A stretch of 35,156 nt of DNA from an uncultured Candidatus Saccharibacteria bacterium (GCA_946479665.1 CAMLGO010000002.1:1-35156); one strand, 5' to 3'. Counted from the first letter of the stretch, positions 22,577 through 31,349 are shown. Notes: generated by a model from the sequence alone, not told the origin. Program-made: numbers and translations.

Positions 22577-23140
22577 ATGTGGGCTAAATCTAAACACCAA
22601 CACGGCTTTACTATCGTAGAACTTCTTATTGTCATTGTCATTATTGGCATATTGGCGGCGATTACTGTCGTGGCGTATAACGGTATTCAGGCCCGAGCTC
22701 GCGATAGCGCGCGTATATCTAAAATCAAAAACATATCAAAAGCGATTGAACTCTACTATACGGACAATGGAAAGTACCCGCCAATACTAGACGGCCAGGG
22801 GCGTGAGACCACTTGTGGATCACAGACGGACAACTGGGGGCATTGTGACCGAAATAAGATATTGGCCGATATGCTAGCTCCGTACATGACCATTGATCCA
22901 ACTTCGCTATCAGATGCAACACAGGGGAACTACTATTACTGGTACACGAGCCAAGATAGCGACAACTATCAAACATATGGCATGATGGTATATCTCGAAG
23001 GCAGCGGTGGCCAAGGTGATAATGGCTACTACTCAAATGCTTTTGAGGTTGGTCAAAAACCTGCATATTGTAGTTCAAAATATAGTGGCGCAAGTGCTAG
23101 CTGGATTACGTATCACAGCCAGTGTAGCGGTGGTAATTAG
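22577..23140 (+). CDS. Type IV pilin-like protein (prepilin)
   Basis: A 187-residue protein with a class III signal peptide: a short basic leader ending in HG, then FTIVELLIVIVIIGILAAI, with the Gly-Phe cleavage site at 10-11 and the conserved Glu at mature position 5. The hydrophobic helix continues into a pilin alpha-1 helix (ARARDSARISKIKNISKAIE) and the typical YYTDNGKYP. The globular part has five visible cysteines, two of which frame the last 20 residues as in a disulfide-bonded D region. After processing it would be assembled into a pilus or pseudopilus used for attachment or motility. The assembly genes are not in this window. TATAAA lies 5 bp before the ATG and no ribosome binding site is seen. 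Confidence 0.9.
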   Translation: MWAKSKHQHGFTIVELLIVIVIIGILAAITVVAYNGIQARARDSARISKIKNISKAIELYYTDNGKYPPILDGQGRETTCGSQTDNWGHCDRNKILADMLAPYMTIDPTSLSDATQGNYYYWYTSQDSDNYQTYGMMVYLEGSGGQGDNGYYSNAFEVGQKPAYCSSKYSGASASWITYHSQCSGGN

Positions 23141-23154
23141 CTACCGCCCTGTTT
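23127..23154 (+). terminator. Possible terminator at the pilin gene end
   Basis: GCGGTGG (23127-23133) can pair with CTACCGC (23141-23147) with one G-T pair; the loop holds the stop codon. A weak tail (CCTGTTTT) follows. Confidence 0.4.
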
Positions 23155-23226
23155 TGCGTAGCACTGCATTTCTCAAGCTAAAAGCGTATTATAGAGATAG
23201 ATAGCAACTCAAGGAGGAGATGAATT

Positions 23227-23655
23227 ATGAGTAATATGAATCCGGTTGTACATTTCGAGATGGGATATGAAGACAAAGCACGCATGGCTAAGTTTTATGA
23301 AACTGCATTTGGCTGGCAAACACAGCAAATGGGACCAGAGATGGGTAACTATGTCGTCGCCCACACTACCGAAACCAGCGATGATGGTATGGTTCAAACA
23401 AAAGGAGCGATTAACGGCGGATTTTACCAAAAAACCGATGACCCCTTAAGCCAAGCGCCTTCGATTGTTGTTTCGGTCGATGACATCCAGGCTGCCATGA
23501 AGTCAATCGAAGCCGCTGGCGGAAAGATCTTGGGCAGTAAGAGCGAAGATAGCGAACATACACTTGAGCCACAGATGATCCCCGGCGTTGGCTTGTGGAT
23601 CTCCGTAATGGATACTGAGGGCAATCGCCTTTCTGTCTTGCAAGCCAAGTCTTAG
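23227..23655 (+). CDS. VOC (glyoxalase/bleomycin-resistance fold) protein
   Basis: A 142-residue cytoplasmic protein made of the paired beta-alpha-beta-beta-beta modules of the vicinal oxygen chelate family. Landmarks are VVHFEMGYEDKARMAKFYETAFGW at the start (key residues His8 or 9 and the FY-FGW stretch), GAINGGFYQK in the middle, SIVVSVDDIQAAMKSIEAAGG opening the second module and DTEGNRLSVLQ near the end. The usual metal-binding Glu in the last strand is replaced by Gln, so metal-dependent activity is uncertain. Members include glyoxalases, dioxygenases and drug-binding proteins; the substrate is unknown. A strong ribosome binding site, AAGGAGG, precedes the ATG by about 9 nt. Confidence 0.85.
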   Translation: MSNMNPVVHFEMGYEDKARMAKFYETAFGWQTQQMGPEMGNYVVAHTTETSDDGMVQTKGAINGGFYQKTDDPLSQAPSIVVSVDDIQAAMKSIEAAGGKILGSKSEDSEHTLEPQMIPGVGLWISVMDTEGNRLSVLQAKS

Positions 23656-23693
23656 AGACAAATACGCGCAAATAAAACCAAAGACGCCACTAG

Positions 23694-23702
23694 TGCTATC
23701 AT
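23694..23702 (+). promoter_or_regulatory. Extended -10 promoter of the corA-like gene
   Basis: TGCTATCAT, with the hexamer TATCAT at 23697-23702 followed by six bases and the ATG at 23709. Spacing is the same as at rmuC; the transcript would be leaderless. Confidence 0.55.
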
Positions 23703-23708
23703 GTATAG

Positions 23709-24623
23709 ATGATCACTTTCTACCGCTCAATCAGCCACATGCCGCAAATCACTCCGATCAAAGAGCTCCTTGCCGGTAGCTGGCTTCGATGTGAGCGCCC
23801 GAGCGAAGACGAGTTAGCAACGCTCATAGAGCTCGGTCTCGATGAGGATATCTTACGCGATAGCCTCGACCCTCATGAAGTACCCCGTATTGATTCCGAG
23901 AACGATTGGACATACCTCATTACTCGGCTACCAGATACCGATGATGATTTCAACGATTTCACGACACCGATTCTCTTCGCTATTGGCCAAAAACATGTTG
24001 TCACCGTTAGCCGCGACCCCCTCGGGCGTTTATGGCAGCCTTTTATCGACAAGGTTCACATTCCCACCACTCAAAAAACAAAACTCTTCATGCACATGAT
24101 AGATGCTATCACACGCCAATACGGCACGCGTGTCGCACAAATCAACCGCCAAATGCGCGCTGCTACCAGCGACGTTCGTAATCTTAATCCAAAGGAGATC
24201 ACGCGGCTTGTTGAATACGAGCGCAAACTCAATGACTATCTTGATGCGCTCATCCCCACAAACACCGCACTCGAAAAACTACTCAGCGGCAAAATCATCA
24301 ATCTCTACGAAGATGATCGCGATCTCATTGAAGACCTCTCCGTTGATCTAGAGCAACTGATCGCACGATGCACGAGCCTACTGCGTACCATTACGAACCT
24401 ACGCGACTCATACCGTGCCGTCATGGACACGCGACTAAACGAAACGATGCGTATATTGACGGTCATTACTATGGCCTTCACGATTCCAACCATGGTCGCC
24501 GGCCTGTTTGGCATGAACGTTGATATTCCAGGCGCTCATACGCCGATGATGTTTTGGATTGTTATTGCTATTAGCGCAGTGCCGTCACTTGGACTGATAT
24601 ATTATTTCATGCGCAAGCGATAA
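23709..24623 (+). CDS. corA: CorA-type divalent cation transporter
   Basis: A 304-residue protein with a large cytoplasmic alpha/beta N-terminal domain and long helices (about 140-240), followed by two C-terminal membrane helices. The signature GMN is in GLFGMNVDIPG at the end of the first membrane helix; the family acts as a pentamer that passes Mg2+, Co2+ or related ions. The end, IYYFMRKR, is the usual short basic C-terminus. The first ATG (23709) gives MITFYRS, a normal CorA start, although it has no ribosome binding site. Ion preference cannot be told from sequence. It is a single-gene unit with a strong terminator. Confidence 0.92.
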   Translation: MITFYRSISHMPQITPIKELLAGSWLRCERPSEDELATLIELGLDEDILRDSLDPHEVPRIDSENDWTYLITRLPDTDDDFNDFTTPILFAIGQKHVVTVSRDPLGRLWQPFIDKVHIPTTQKTKLFMHMIDAITRQYGTRVAQINRQMRAATSDVRNLNPKEITRLVEYERKLNDYLDALIPTNTALEKLLSGKIINLYEDDRDLIEDLSVDLEQLIARCTSLLRTITNLRDSYRAVMDTRLNETMRILTVITMAFTIPTMVAGLFGMNVDIPGAHTPMMFWIVIAISAVPSLGLIYYFMRKR

Positions 24624-24669
24624 TGTGGTTGCTAGGAAAATGACACGACACTTTAGTTAGCAATGCAGC

Positions 24670-24700
24670 AAAAAGGAGCTACACTTGGTAGCTCCTTTTT
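24670..24700. terminator. Strong bidirectional terminator after corA
   Basis: A perfect 13-bp stem, AAAAAGGAGCTAC (24670-24682) and GTAGCTCCTTTTT (24688-24700), with a 5-nt loop ACTTG. Both strands end in T runs, so it serves corA and the convergent secreted-protein gene. Confidence 0.93.
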
Positions 24701-24727
24701 GTCAGGAATGAGGAAATTTCTTAGCTG

Positions 24728-25063
24728 TTAGCCGAAGAAGTAGTTGATGATGACAGAAAATACATTGTTGTCGCCGTTTTGGTCGACATTAATGTTTGTG
24801 TGGATAGCGTTGTTACCGCCGCCGTAACCGTTGTTACCATTGTTCTTTTCGTGTGCCCACTCTTTGACACATTGCCCGTAGTTAGTAAAGCCTGCTTTTA
24901 CACACTCTTCCTTACTTGGTTTGTCTCCCTGGGTTGCACCCGCAACGCCCGTGATGCCAATAAGTGCCACGATCATAAGCGAAGCTGCACCAAGTACAAA
25001 TTTGCTGATCGTGCTCTTACTCATCGATGTTAGTGATAAAGTTTTTGCTTGGTTTAAAGCCAT
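24728..25063 (-). CDS. Small secreted protein with Cys pair and curlin-like tail
   Basis: A 111-residue protein. The ATG at 25063 has a very strong ribosome binding site (AGGAGGG), so the long N-terminus is probably real: about 43 residues of signal sequence with the hydrophobic core at 22-41 and a likely cleavage after GVAGA. The mature part has KPSKEECVKAGFTNYGQCVK, two cysteines ten residues apart, a short version of a motif often seen in small exported proteins (SKEQCK...GDCV). A Gly/Asn-rich linker follows, then NVDQNGDNNVFSVI, which resembles one curlin repeat (N..Q.G..N). It may sit on the cell surface or between cells; function is unknown. Confidence 0.65.
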   Translation of the reverse strand: MALNQAKTLSLTSMSKSTISKFVLGAASLMIVALIGITGVAGATQGDKPSKEECVKAGFTNYGQCVKEWAHEKNNGNNGYGGGNNAIHTNINVDQNGDNNVFSVIINYFFG

Positions 25064-25198
25064 AGGCCCTCCTGTTTAAGTGATAAACCATGATCCATGT
25101 AATCATTTATAAGCAGCTGAGACAACCTGTTTTGCACGCTTTACAACAGATCATTTTTCGCCTCACCCCAGGTTATTCCGCTTATGTTTTGTGTAGTA

Positions 25199-25759
25199 TT
25201 ATCGACGACGCGAAAGCTTGTTTTTTGACTCTAAGCGCCGAGTTTCAAGTACTGACGATACGAGTGCGACGCCCAGCAAAAGAAATACAAGCAATGCACC
25301 GTTATTAGCTCGTCCCGGTGCTGGTAGAAGCAGGAGCTCTATTCCTATACCCGCAAGCGCTAAAGCTGCTAGCAAGAACGTGACACGGCTTGGAATACGT
25401 AGCATTAACACGCCGATGGCATACGCAGCCACAACAAGCCCGCCGGTGCCAGGCGCAGCCGATAAGCGCACAATCACAATGACAGCAAGTAGCGCCGCAA
25501 CAACGAGCCCATATTTTTTAAGCCATTGCACCCAGGGTCTTGCGCCATACTTCTTTACGCGTCGCTGACCAGATACACGAGGAGGTGCGCTAGGCGTCGC
25601 CGCTTGTGGCTGCGAGACGGTGGGCGGATTCAGACTTGCTCTACGTGGCGTCCACCGCGCTGGCGTAATGTCATGAATCATAGGCGTATTAGAGCGGCGG
25701 GCGGAATGACGAGCGGCCTTGTGTGGTAGATGGTTGAGTGGTCTCTTTGGCAGATCCAT
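25199..25759 (-). CDS. Membrane protein with Pro/Arg-rich N-terminus
   Basis: A 186-residue protein of no recognised family. Residues 1-82 are cytoplasmic-like and rich in Pro, Arg and Ala; four hydrophobic helices lie at about 84-102, 106-122, 127-145 and 152-172; the end is basic (ETRRLESKNKLSRRR). It shares one base with the stop of the preceding GT-C-like gene (TAATG), so it is the last gene of the polymer operon and may be an accessory subunit of that machinery. No terminator is obvious after it. Confidence 0.6.
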   Translation of the reverse strand: MDLPKRPLNHLPHKAARHSARRSNTPMIHDITPARWTPRRASLNPPTVSQPQAATPSAPPRVSGQRRVKKYGARPWVQWLKKYGLVVAALLAVIVIVRLSAAPGTGGLVVAAYAIGVLMLRIPSRVTFLLAALALAGIGIELLLLPAPGRANNGALLVFLLLGVALVSSVLETRRLESKNKLSRRR

Positions 25760-27429
25760 TATTCGCCATCCTTTCTGAATGCAGTATTACGGTAGAGTTT
25801 GAGAGTTGCGGTTTCGGTAACGAGCTGAATATCTTTCTGGCGATCGAGATAATCGTATAATGTATAGTCGGCATCTTTAGCGAGAACAATATATTTGACA
25901 TGTAGCGGATCTAGCCGCGCACCGAGGGTGTTCGATGTGGCCGCTTTTGGCAATATCTGGCTAGATAACAATTGCTTACGAGAATCGCCGATAGCAGGCT
26001 TGGCACCTTGTAATTCTGGATCGTCACTTGTGATGACAGGCTTGTCGAAAAAGCCGCTTGCCGGTTGTGCGATGACTCGCCCCGCGAATTGGTAGCGCAT
26101 ATAGAGATGCCAGGGTAGAAATAATACCTGAAAAGTATCATTGTCTTTATTGAGTTGCTCATTGACGGCATGCCAATCGGCTGGATACTGTCGCGGAACA
26201 AGCTGGCCATCAAAGCCACCCAGCATAACAGGCGCAAAACCGACCACGATCGCCGCCGCCACAACCGCAACAAGTGCCCGACTAGTCTTGGTTTTTATCC
26301 TTTCCATAATGCTCGAGATGGCAAATCCAAAGAAAACGGCGTACCCAAGAGCGACAATAGCAACAAACTTCTGGGGCTCTCGGTAGCCGGCAAAAAACGG
26401 AATGTACTCCGACAGCCAGGCCGTGCCAATACCTATTGCTAACGTCGTAGCAATAGCCATACTACTCACGAATACTATGAATGAGGCTCGACTATGCCGC
26501 CATAGCGAGCGAGCGCCGATGACGATAAGTGCCCATAAAACGATAACTACTATTGGCCATAGGACAAATTGGTCTTGAGGTAAGAGATACAGCCCTTCTC
26601 CTTCCCCCCAGAACCCCTGAAGCCGTAGCACATGAAGGAGCTTACCGATCAGGCCACTGCCCTCTGTCTCAAATGCGGACTGGTCGCTTGTTTGAAATGT
26701 GGCTATTGATGCGGCAGTAGGGCCATTACCCTGTAGAAGCGGCAATACCCAATAGCTGCTCGCGACGAGAAAGATCACAGCCATGGCTGCTGTATATTTC
26801 GCGAGTCTCCCTAACCATCCACGATGGGAGCGATGCCGCCATATAGCCTGAATGAGGGCGACAAGTCCTACGACGAACGCTATACCAAGCGTGTGAATTG
26901 AGACGATACTGATACCGATTATCCATGCCGAAAGTATCAATGTCGTCTTTAGAGAGGGACTGCGCAAAAAATGCAGAAGCGATACGACAAAGAACGGCAA
27001 GAAAGCATACCCAAGCAGTACAGAATACTGACCCGCCATAAAGCGCGAGTACGTGAATGGATTCACCATATAGAGCAGTCCGCTTGCATATGCTGCCCAT
27101 CGTGAAGCGGAGACAGTGAGAGGCGCGCCGAGTGTCTGCAAAAAATCCACCAATCGATGCATGCCTATTCCCGAAAGAACGAGAATCGTTAAGAGCATCA
27201 GCTTTTGAATAACATCGCTTGGAATGATGAGATTCAGCAGGTGCAGTGACGCATGAAGCAAGTAGCTACTCGTAACGACTTCTGGCAAGGTAAGTTCTGG
27301 TGCAAAGACCATATCAAGCGTCAGTATGTATCCCGACCCAAGAAGTGGCCATAAGATATACATTGCCACGGCTATGTATATTACGGGCATACGCCAATGC
27401 ATTTTTATCATCCCTAGGAATTTACTCAT
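25759..27429 (-). CDS. Large polytopic membrane protein, GT-C glycosyltransferase-like
   Basis: A 556-residue protein with about eleven hydrophobic helices in the first 400 residues and an extracytoplasmic C-terminal domain (about 395-556). Between helices 1 and 2 is a loop with an acidic residue (TLDMVFAPE), where GT-C enzymes carry their catalytic Asp; VNPFTYSRFMAGQYSVLLGY in the middle recalls bacterial GT-C/YfhO-like proteins. Such enzymes move sugars from lipid-phosphate donors to acceptors outside the membrane. The assignment is by topology and context only. It overlaps the 953-residue gene by 4 bp (ATGA) and belongs to the same operon. Confidence 0.6.
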   Translation of the reverse strand: MSKFLGMIKMHWRMPVIYIAVAMYILWPLLGSGYILTLDMVFAPELTLPEVVTSSYLLHASLHLLNLIIPSDVIQKLMLLTILVLSGIGMHRLVDFLQTLGAPLTVSASRWAAYASGLLYMVNPFTYSRFMAGQYSVLLGYAFLPFFVVSLLHFLRSPSLKTTLILSAWIIGISIVSIHTLGIAFVVGLVALIQAIWRHRSHRGWLGRLAKYTAAMAVIFLVASSYWVLPLLQGNGPTAASIATFQTSDQSAFETEGSGLIGKLLHVLRLQGFWGEGEGLYLLPQDQFVLWPIVVIVLWALIVIGARSLWRHSRASFIVFVSSMAIATTLAIGIGTAWLSEYIPFFAGYREPQKFVAIVALGYAVFFGFAISSIMERIKTKTSRALVAVVAAAIVVGFAPVMLGGFDGQLVPRQYPADWHAVNEQLNKDNDTFQVLFLPWHLYMRYQFAGRVIAQPASGFFDKPVITSDDPELQGAKPAIGDSRKQLLSSQILPKAATSNTLGARLDPLHVKYIVLAKDADYTLYDYLDRQKDIQLVTETATLKLYRNTAFRKDGE

Positions 27430-30287
27430 CGCCTACTCCTTCGATACCCGCGACGGGTAACAGACCGAACGCGTATCTCATCGTATACAAGATAACCGAC
27501 GACTGTCAGAAATGTCATCGCACTAATCACGCTGCCCATGTAGAACCATCGCTGCGGCCCGAATTCCATTTCGAGCGTCATATCGTATGACCCATCACTA
27601 TTTTTCTTACATGATGATTCACAAAATTTACTCGGATCAACTAACCACCCATTCATAAAGTTGTTTATCTTCAAATGGTTTTTCTCCGGTACCGCTACGG
27701 CCTGACCAAATGGCAACCAGCTTTTTGCACCAGTATTTTGCATGCTCAAACTCCAGCGCGGACTGTAGCTCTCTTTGGTCTCAAGATAGAACGGCGAGCG
27801 CGCACCCTCAATGTGAACGATAGTTTTAGTAGGATTTTTAACTTCGTAGCTTACCCCCTGCGGCTGCTGTAGCTGCTCGGAAGGTTCACTAAGAAGATAG
27901 AAACGATCTTGAATATTAGGGATTGGAGTGAATTTGAAGTTATCATATCGGGCGGTACCAGGTTCGATTCCAGAGGAATCCGGATAGGCATAGAGATAAA
28001 GTTTCAGGTTTTTAGCGCCAGCCGGCACCGAAATGGTCTTTGTATTCGTACGCCACCCCCCTTTTGTATCATCGAGTCGTTTCAAATATGATGTTCCAGC
28101 CTCATCATCAAAACTATAGTAATAACCAGCAAATCGACCATTAACACTCTTGTAATCAAAACTCAGAAGATACGTCTGGCCCTCTTGAACGGGTATGTCA
28201 CCTGGTCCTGTACATGCCAAGTGGTTCTGAGCTTCGATCTGAAGAGACTGCGAACCATCGGTCTTGTCTGTTTTGACAGCCTGCATATTAATCTTGGCCT
28301 CACCGCCATAGGCGTAGCAATCGCCGACGTCTTTTTGCCATGGGCCTTGTTCAAGTGATGGGTTTGGAAAAACATTTTGGTAATCATAACGTGAATCACG
28401 GTACCCCACCTCAAGCGCATCACTATGCCCCGCATCAACAGCAGTATCTGCGCTACCCGAGCTGAGTAGCTGATGGCCATCAGCCGCTTCGGGCGTAATC
28501 GAAAGCTGGTTACCGGATAGGTTGAAATAAAGGTTATCGCTACCAGTCTTAAAGTGCAGCGTCTGTTTGCCCGACTCCTTTGATTCGGGCAAGGCTGCGC
28601 GAATAGCGCCGCTGTTCATATTGTCGAACCCAAGATTTTCGTAGGCATCTTGCAGCCCATACGTTGTTTTCGTTGGCTTGTCGGGTGTATTAATGAAATC
28701 AAAATCTTTGCCAAGATTTCCAGTAACAAGACTGTATTTGTTCCCTATTTCCTGCGCCGTCTCAAAATTGAAGACAGTTTGATTTGCATACACATACGGC
28801 TTCGGCTTTTCATTTTCGTAGAATTGAAAAGCATTGTCAGCGAAGCTATGCTGCTGCTTGAAGCTATATGGCTGCAATGTCTCTGCAATAATATTTTGAC
28901 ATCCTAAAATATAGTCGTACGAGCTAAGATTGACGGCATCAACATTAGCGAGGCTCATCTGCTTCACCTGCACATTCTTAGAGACTAAAATTTGGTTTAA
29001 TTCGGTCATGATTTGAGGATGTCCAGTGGCAAACGGAAAACAGCGAGAATCATTGACGACCAAGAGACTCTTTTGATTAAGATCCATCTGCTGCAGTGCG
29101 CCAAACGTCGTGATAGTGCGTGGCGTCAAGAGCTTACCGTACACATCAATTCCTATGAAAGCATTCATGAGAATAAAGCTGATACCGAGGCCCGAGTAAA
29201 GCTTGATCCGATGTTTTTTGTCTGACACATAAGGTAGAACGATGGCGAGCATGGTTGCAATCGCAAAGGGTATGTAGAGTTGCCACTTGAGTGGCGATCG
29301 GAAGATCCATCCACCCGGCAGATTGACGACAAGCTTAATGATATCCTTGACGAACAAGTAGTTCACAGCTGCAAGCAAAACAAGGAGCAGAAACGCCGCG
29401 AGTGACCAAGCAAAGTATTTTCTATCCGACAGACTGAGGCGTTTCTCGATTTTTACATAGATACCGAAGAGAATAATATAAAAAGCTAAGATTCCCAAGA
29501 AGTAAAATACCTGATAACTGTCGTTGAAAAATTCATAATCCTTTAGGACTCCCTTAGCGAGAGACAAACCAGTAAAGATGTCGCCAGTATTGGCGACCTC
29601 GATCAATGACGTGTAGTCAGTTGGGGTGGCGTCGACACTTGCAGAGAGGACATCTTTATTAACCGTCCCGATGCTTGCCAGAGGAAGAAGGAAATAGGCG
29701 TTCGCAAGCACGGCGATAATACCAAGCGTAAGGACCTTGGGGATATTACGCATAATAAAAGACTTGTCCTTAAATATCTTGTATAGCAAGTAGCCGCCAG
29801 AGACAAGAAGATTGACAGTGAATGTAAATGGATGGATGAGTGAAATATTAAGACACGCGATCCATAGCAAAAAATAGCGAAATTCCTGCTTCTCAAAAGC
29901 TTTCTTAATAGCCACAAAACACAGCGGCAGCATTCCGGCGGCAAGAACGAGACCGATTTTTGACGCGTTCCCCAGGAAGATTGGATTGATCGTAAAGAAG
30001 AGTGCCGCGATACTACTCATCAAGATATTCCTGTTGTTCAAAAATACCTTTGAAAAATAAAAGAACGCCAAGAAGATAACCATAAAACACGTCAGGAGAT
30101 AGAAGACACTAATGACAATATTATTCGTTGCCGCGAACACTGCAAGGTCAATTAATCGTCCCGGCATTCGAATAACGCCATCGGGGTTGGGCGACCCTGT
30201 TTGATAGGACCACATATACACAAGCTTCAGCCAGTAAAAATGGACATTAAAAGGAAAATTGTAATCACCGTTTGAGAGAAAGTTCAT
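27426..30287 (-). CDS. Giant GT-C-like membrane protein with carbohydrate-binding-like domain
   Basis: A 953-residue protein. The first 385 residues hold about ten hydrophobic helices, with NFPFNVHFYWLKL at the N-terminus and NPIFLGNASKIGLVLAAGML further on. A long extracytoplasmic part follows; residues about 635-787 look like a family 4/9-type carbohydrate-binding jelly roll (NPSLEQGPW, then LLSFDYKS, GGWRTNTKTISVPAGAKN and YDNFKF). A last helix at about 915-938 and a basic tail (RRGYRRSRR) end the protein. This plan - GT-C core, outer binding domain, final helix - is like that of mycobacterial AftD arabinosyltransferase, but I cannot claim orthology. It probably extends or transfers a sugar polymer outside the membrane. 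It starts 3 bp after the pyruvyl transferase stop. Confidence 0.65.
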   Translation of the reverse strand: MNFLSNGDYNFPFNVHFYWLKLVYMWSYQTGSPNPDGVIRMPGRLIDLAVFAATNNIVISVFYLLTCFMVIFLAFFYFSKVFLNNRNILMSSIAALFFTINPIFLGNASKIGLVLAAGMLPLCFVAIKKAFEKQEFRYFLLWIACLNISLIHPFTFTVNLLVSGGYLLYKIFKDKSFIMRNIPKVLTLGIIAVLANAYFLLPLASIGTVNKDVLSASVDATPTDYTSLIEVANTGDIFTGLSLAKGVLKDYEFFNDSYQVFYFLGILAFYIILFGIYVKIEKRLSLSDRKYFAWSLAAFLLLVLLAAVNYLFVKDIIKLVVNLPGGWIFRSPLKWQLYIPFAIATMLAIVLPYVSDKKHRIKLYSGLGISFILMNAFIGIDVYGKLLTPRTITTFGALQQMDLNQKSLLVVNDSRCFPFATGHPQIMTELNQILVSKNVQVKQMSLANVDAVNLSSYDYILGCQNIIAETLQPYSFKQQHSFADNAFQFYENEKPKPYVYANQTVFNFETAQEIGNKYSLVTGNLGKDFDFINTPDKPTKTTYGLQDAYENLGFDNMNSGAIRAALPESKESGKQTLHFKTGSDNLYFNLSGNQLSITPEAADGHQLLSSGSADTAVDAGHSDALEVGYRDSRYDYQNVFPNPSLEQGPWQKDVGDCYAYGGEAKINMQAVKTDKTDGSQSLQIEAQNHLACTGPGDIPVQEGQTYLLSFDYKSVNGRFAGYYYSFDDEAGTSYLKRLDDTKGGWRTNTKTISVPAGAKNLKLYLYAYPDSSGIEPGTARYDNFKFTPIPNIQDRFYLLSEPSEQLQQPQGVSYEVKNPTKTIVHIEGARSPFYLETKESYSPRWSLSMQNTGAKSWLPFGQAVAVPEKNHLKINNFMNGWLVDPSKFCESSCKKNSDGSYDMTLEMEFGPQRWFYMGSVISAMTFLTVVGYLVYDEIRVRSVTRRGYRRSRR

Positions 30288-30290
30288 ATA

Positions 30291-31349
30291 CTACTGCGTA
30301 TTCCGCCCTGCTTTATTAATAAATGCCTGGAGGCTTTTTTGAGAGAAGTCGTTAATACTTAGCGGACGCTCTTGAGTGATTGTCTTGAGTAACTCGAGGA
30401 CCTTATTGTCGTATGCCAGTGGCAGAAACGGCACCCCAGTCAGGTAGGCTGTCAGAATGACATGAAACTGCGGTCCAATAAACACAAGTTGCCGGTTGTA
30501 CTTTTTGAAGAATAGAAAGAGCGCAATTGGATTATAGTCAAAATCCATTATTTGCACATTGACGTACTGCTGCTGCCATTTACTAATTAACTCATAGCCT
30601 TCAGGGTCAACCTCCTGCGGCTCCATGAGGGCGAGAATAATAGTTCTATCTTGATTGTTCTTCAGGCATGCTTCAACCTGCTCGACGTACCCATTTGTCT
30701 GGTTTGATTTGAAGCGACGCAGTGTCATAAACAGCGTACCCTCTTCTACTTGCAGTCTCTCATTGAGAAGGTTAAAGTCTTGCGCATACGGCTTGAGATT
30801 GAGCGTCGGAATGGCCCACGCGATATCGGTGTCGAGAGACACGCTCCTGCTCAGCTTTTTGAAGTTATGCAGCGCCTCTTGGTCGCGGGCAACGATATGG
30901 TTTGCCGCCTTGCCCGCCAACCATGCACTAATATGTCCGAGTGTCGTGGTTGAGTTGTAATAGCCGACACCCAGCAAATAAACGCGCTTGCGGAAAAGAA
31001 AACGACTCACAAACAATAGACTACTGAGAAGGAAGATATTAGGATTCACATCAAGTCCCCACAGTCCTCCGCCGCCAATGACAATATTCTTATTTTTGAG
31101 GATGGCTTTTACGACCGACGACTTGCTCGCCATATCGATGCGCTCGTAGCCAAATCGATGATGGTATGCTGAATACCTTTCTTTGTGCTGATATGTCACG
31201 GTGAGTGAGCGAACGCCATGCTCTGAAAACAGGTTCATGAGCACTTCGAGCAGCAACTCATCACCGTAATTCCCGCCGCCGTAGTAGCCGATAAGAACGC
31301 TGCGTTCCAGGTTTTCCTGTTTGAATATGTCAGCTATTGTTTTATTCAT
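30291..31349 (-). CDS. Polysaccharide pyruvyl transferase family protein
   Basis: A 352-residue protein with the family's N-terminal LIGYYGGGNYGDELLLEVL (residues about 19-37) and IVIGGGGLWG near 92, a conserved VARDQEAL near 153, and a second Rossmann-like half with FIGPQFHVILTAYLTGVPFL near 293. The family (CsaB/WcaK type) transfers pyruvate from phosphoenolpyruvate to a sugar, giving an acidic ketal on surface polymers. In several bacteria such groups bind S-layer proteins through SLH domains. It overlaps the preceding glycosyltransferase by 4 bp. No membrane helix is apparent, so it works in the cytoplasm on lipid-linked intermediates. Confidence 0.87.
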   Translation of the reverse strand: MNKTIADIFKQENLERSVLIGYYGGGNYGDELLLEVLMNLFSEHGVRSLTVTYQHKERYSAYHHRFGYERIDMASKSSVVKAILKNKNIVIGGGGLWGLDVNPNIFLLSSLLFVSRFLFRKRVYLLGVGYYNSTTTLGHISAWLAGKAANHIVARDQEALHNFKKLSRSVSLDTDIAWAIPTLNLKPYAQDFNLLNERLQVEEGTLFMTLRRFKSNQTNGYVEQVEACLKNNQDRTIILALMEPQEVDPEGYELISKWQQQYVNVQIMDFDYNPIALFLFFKKYNRQLVFIGPQFHVILTAYLTGVPFLPLAYDNKVLELLKTITQERPLSINDFSQKSLQAFINKAGRNTQ

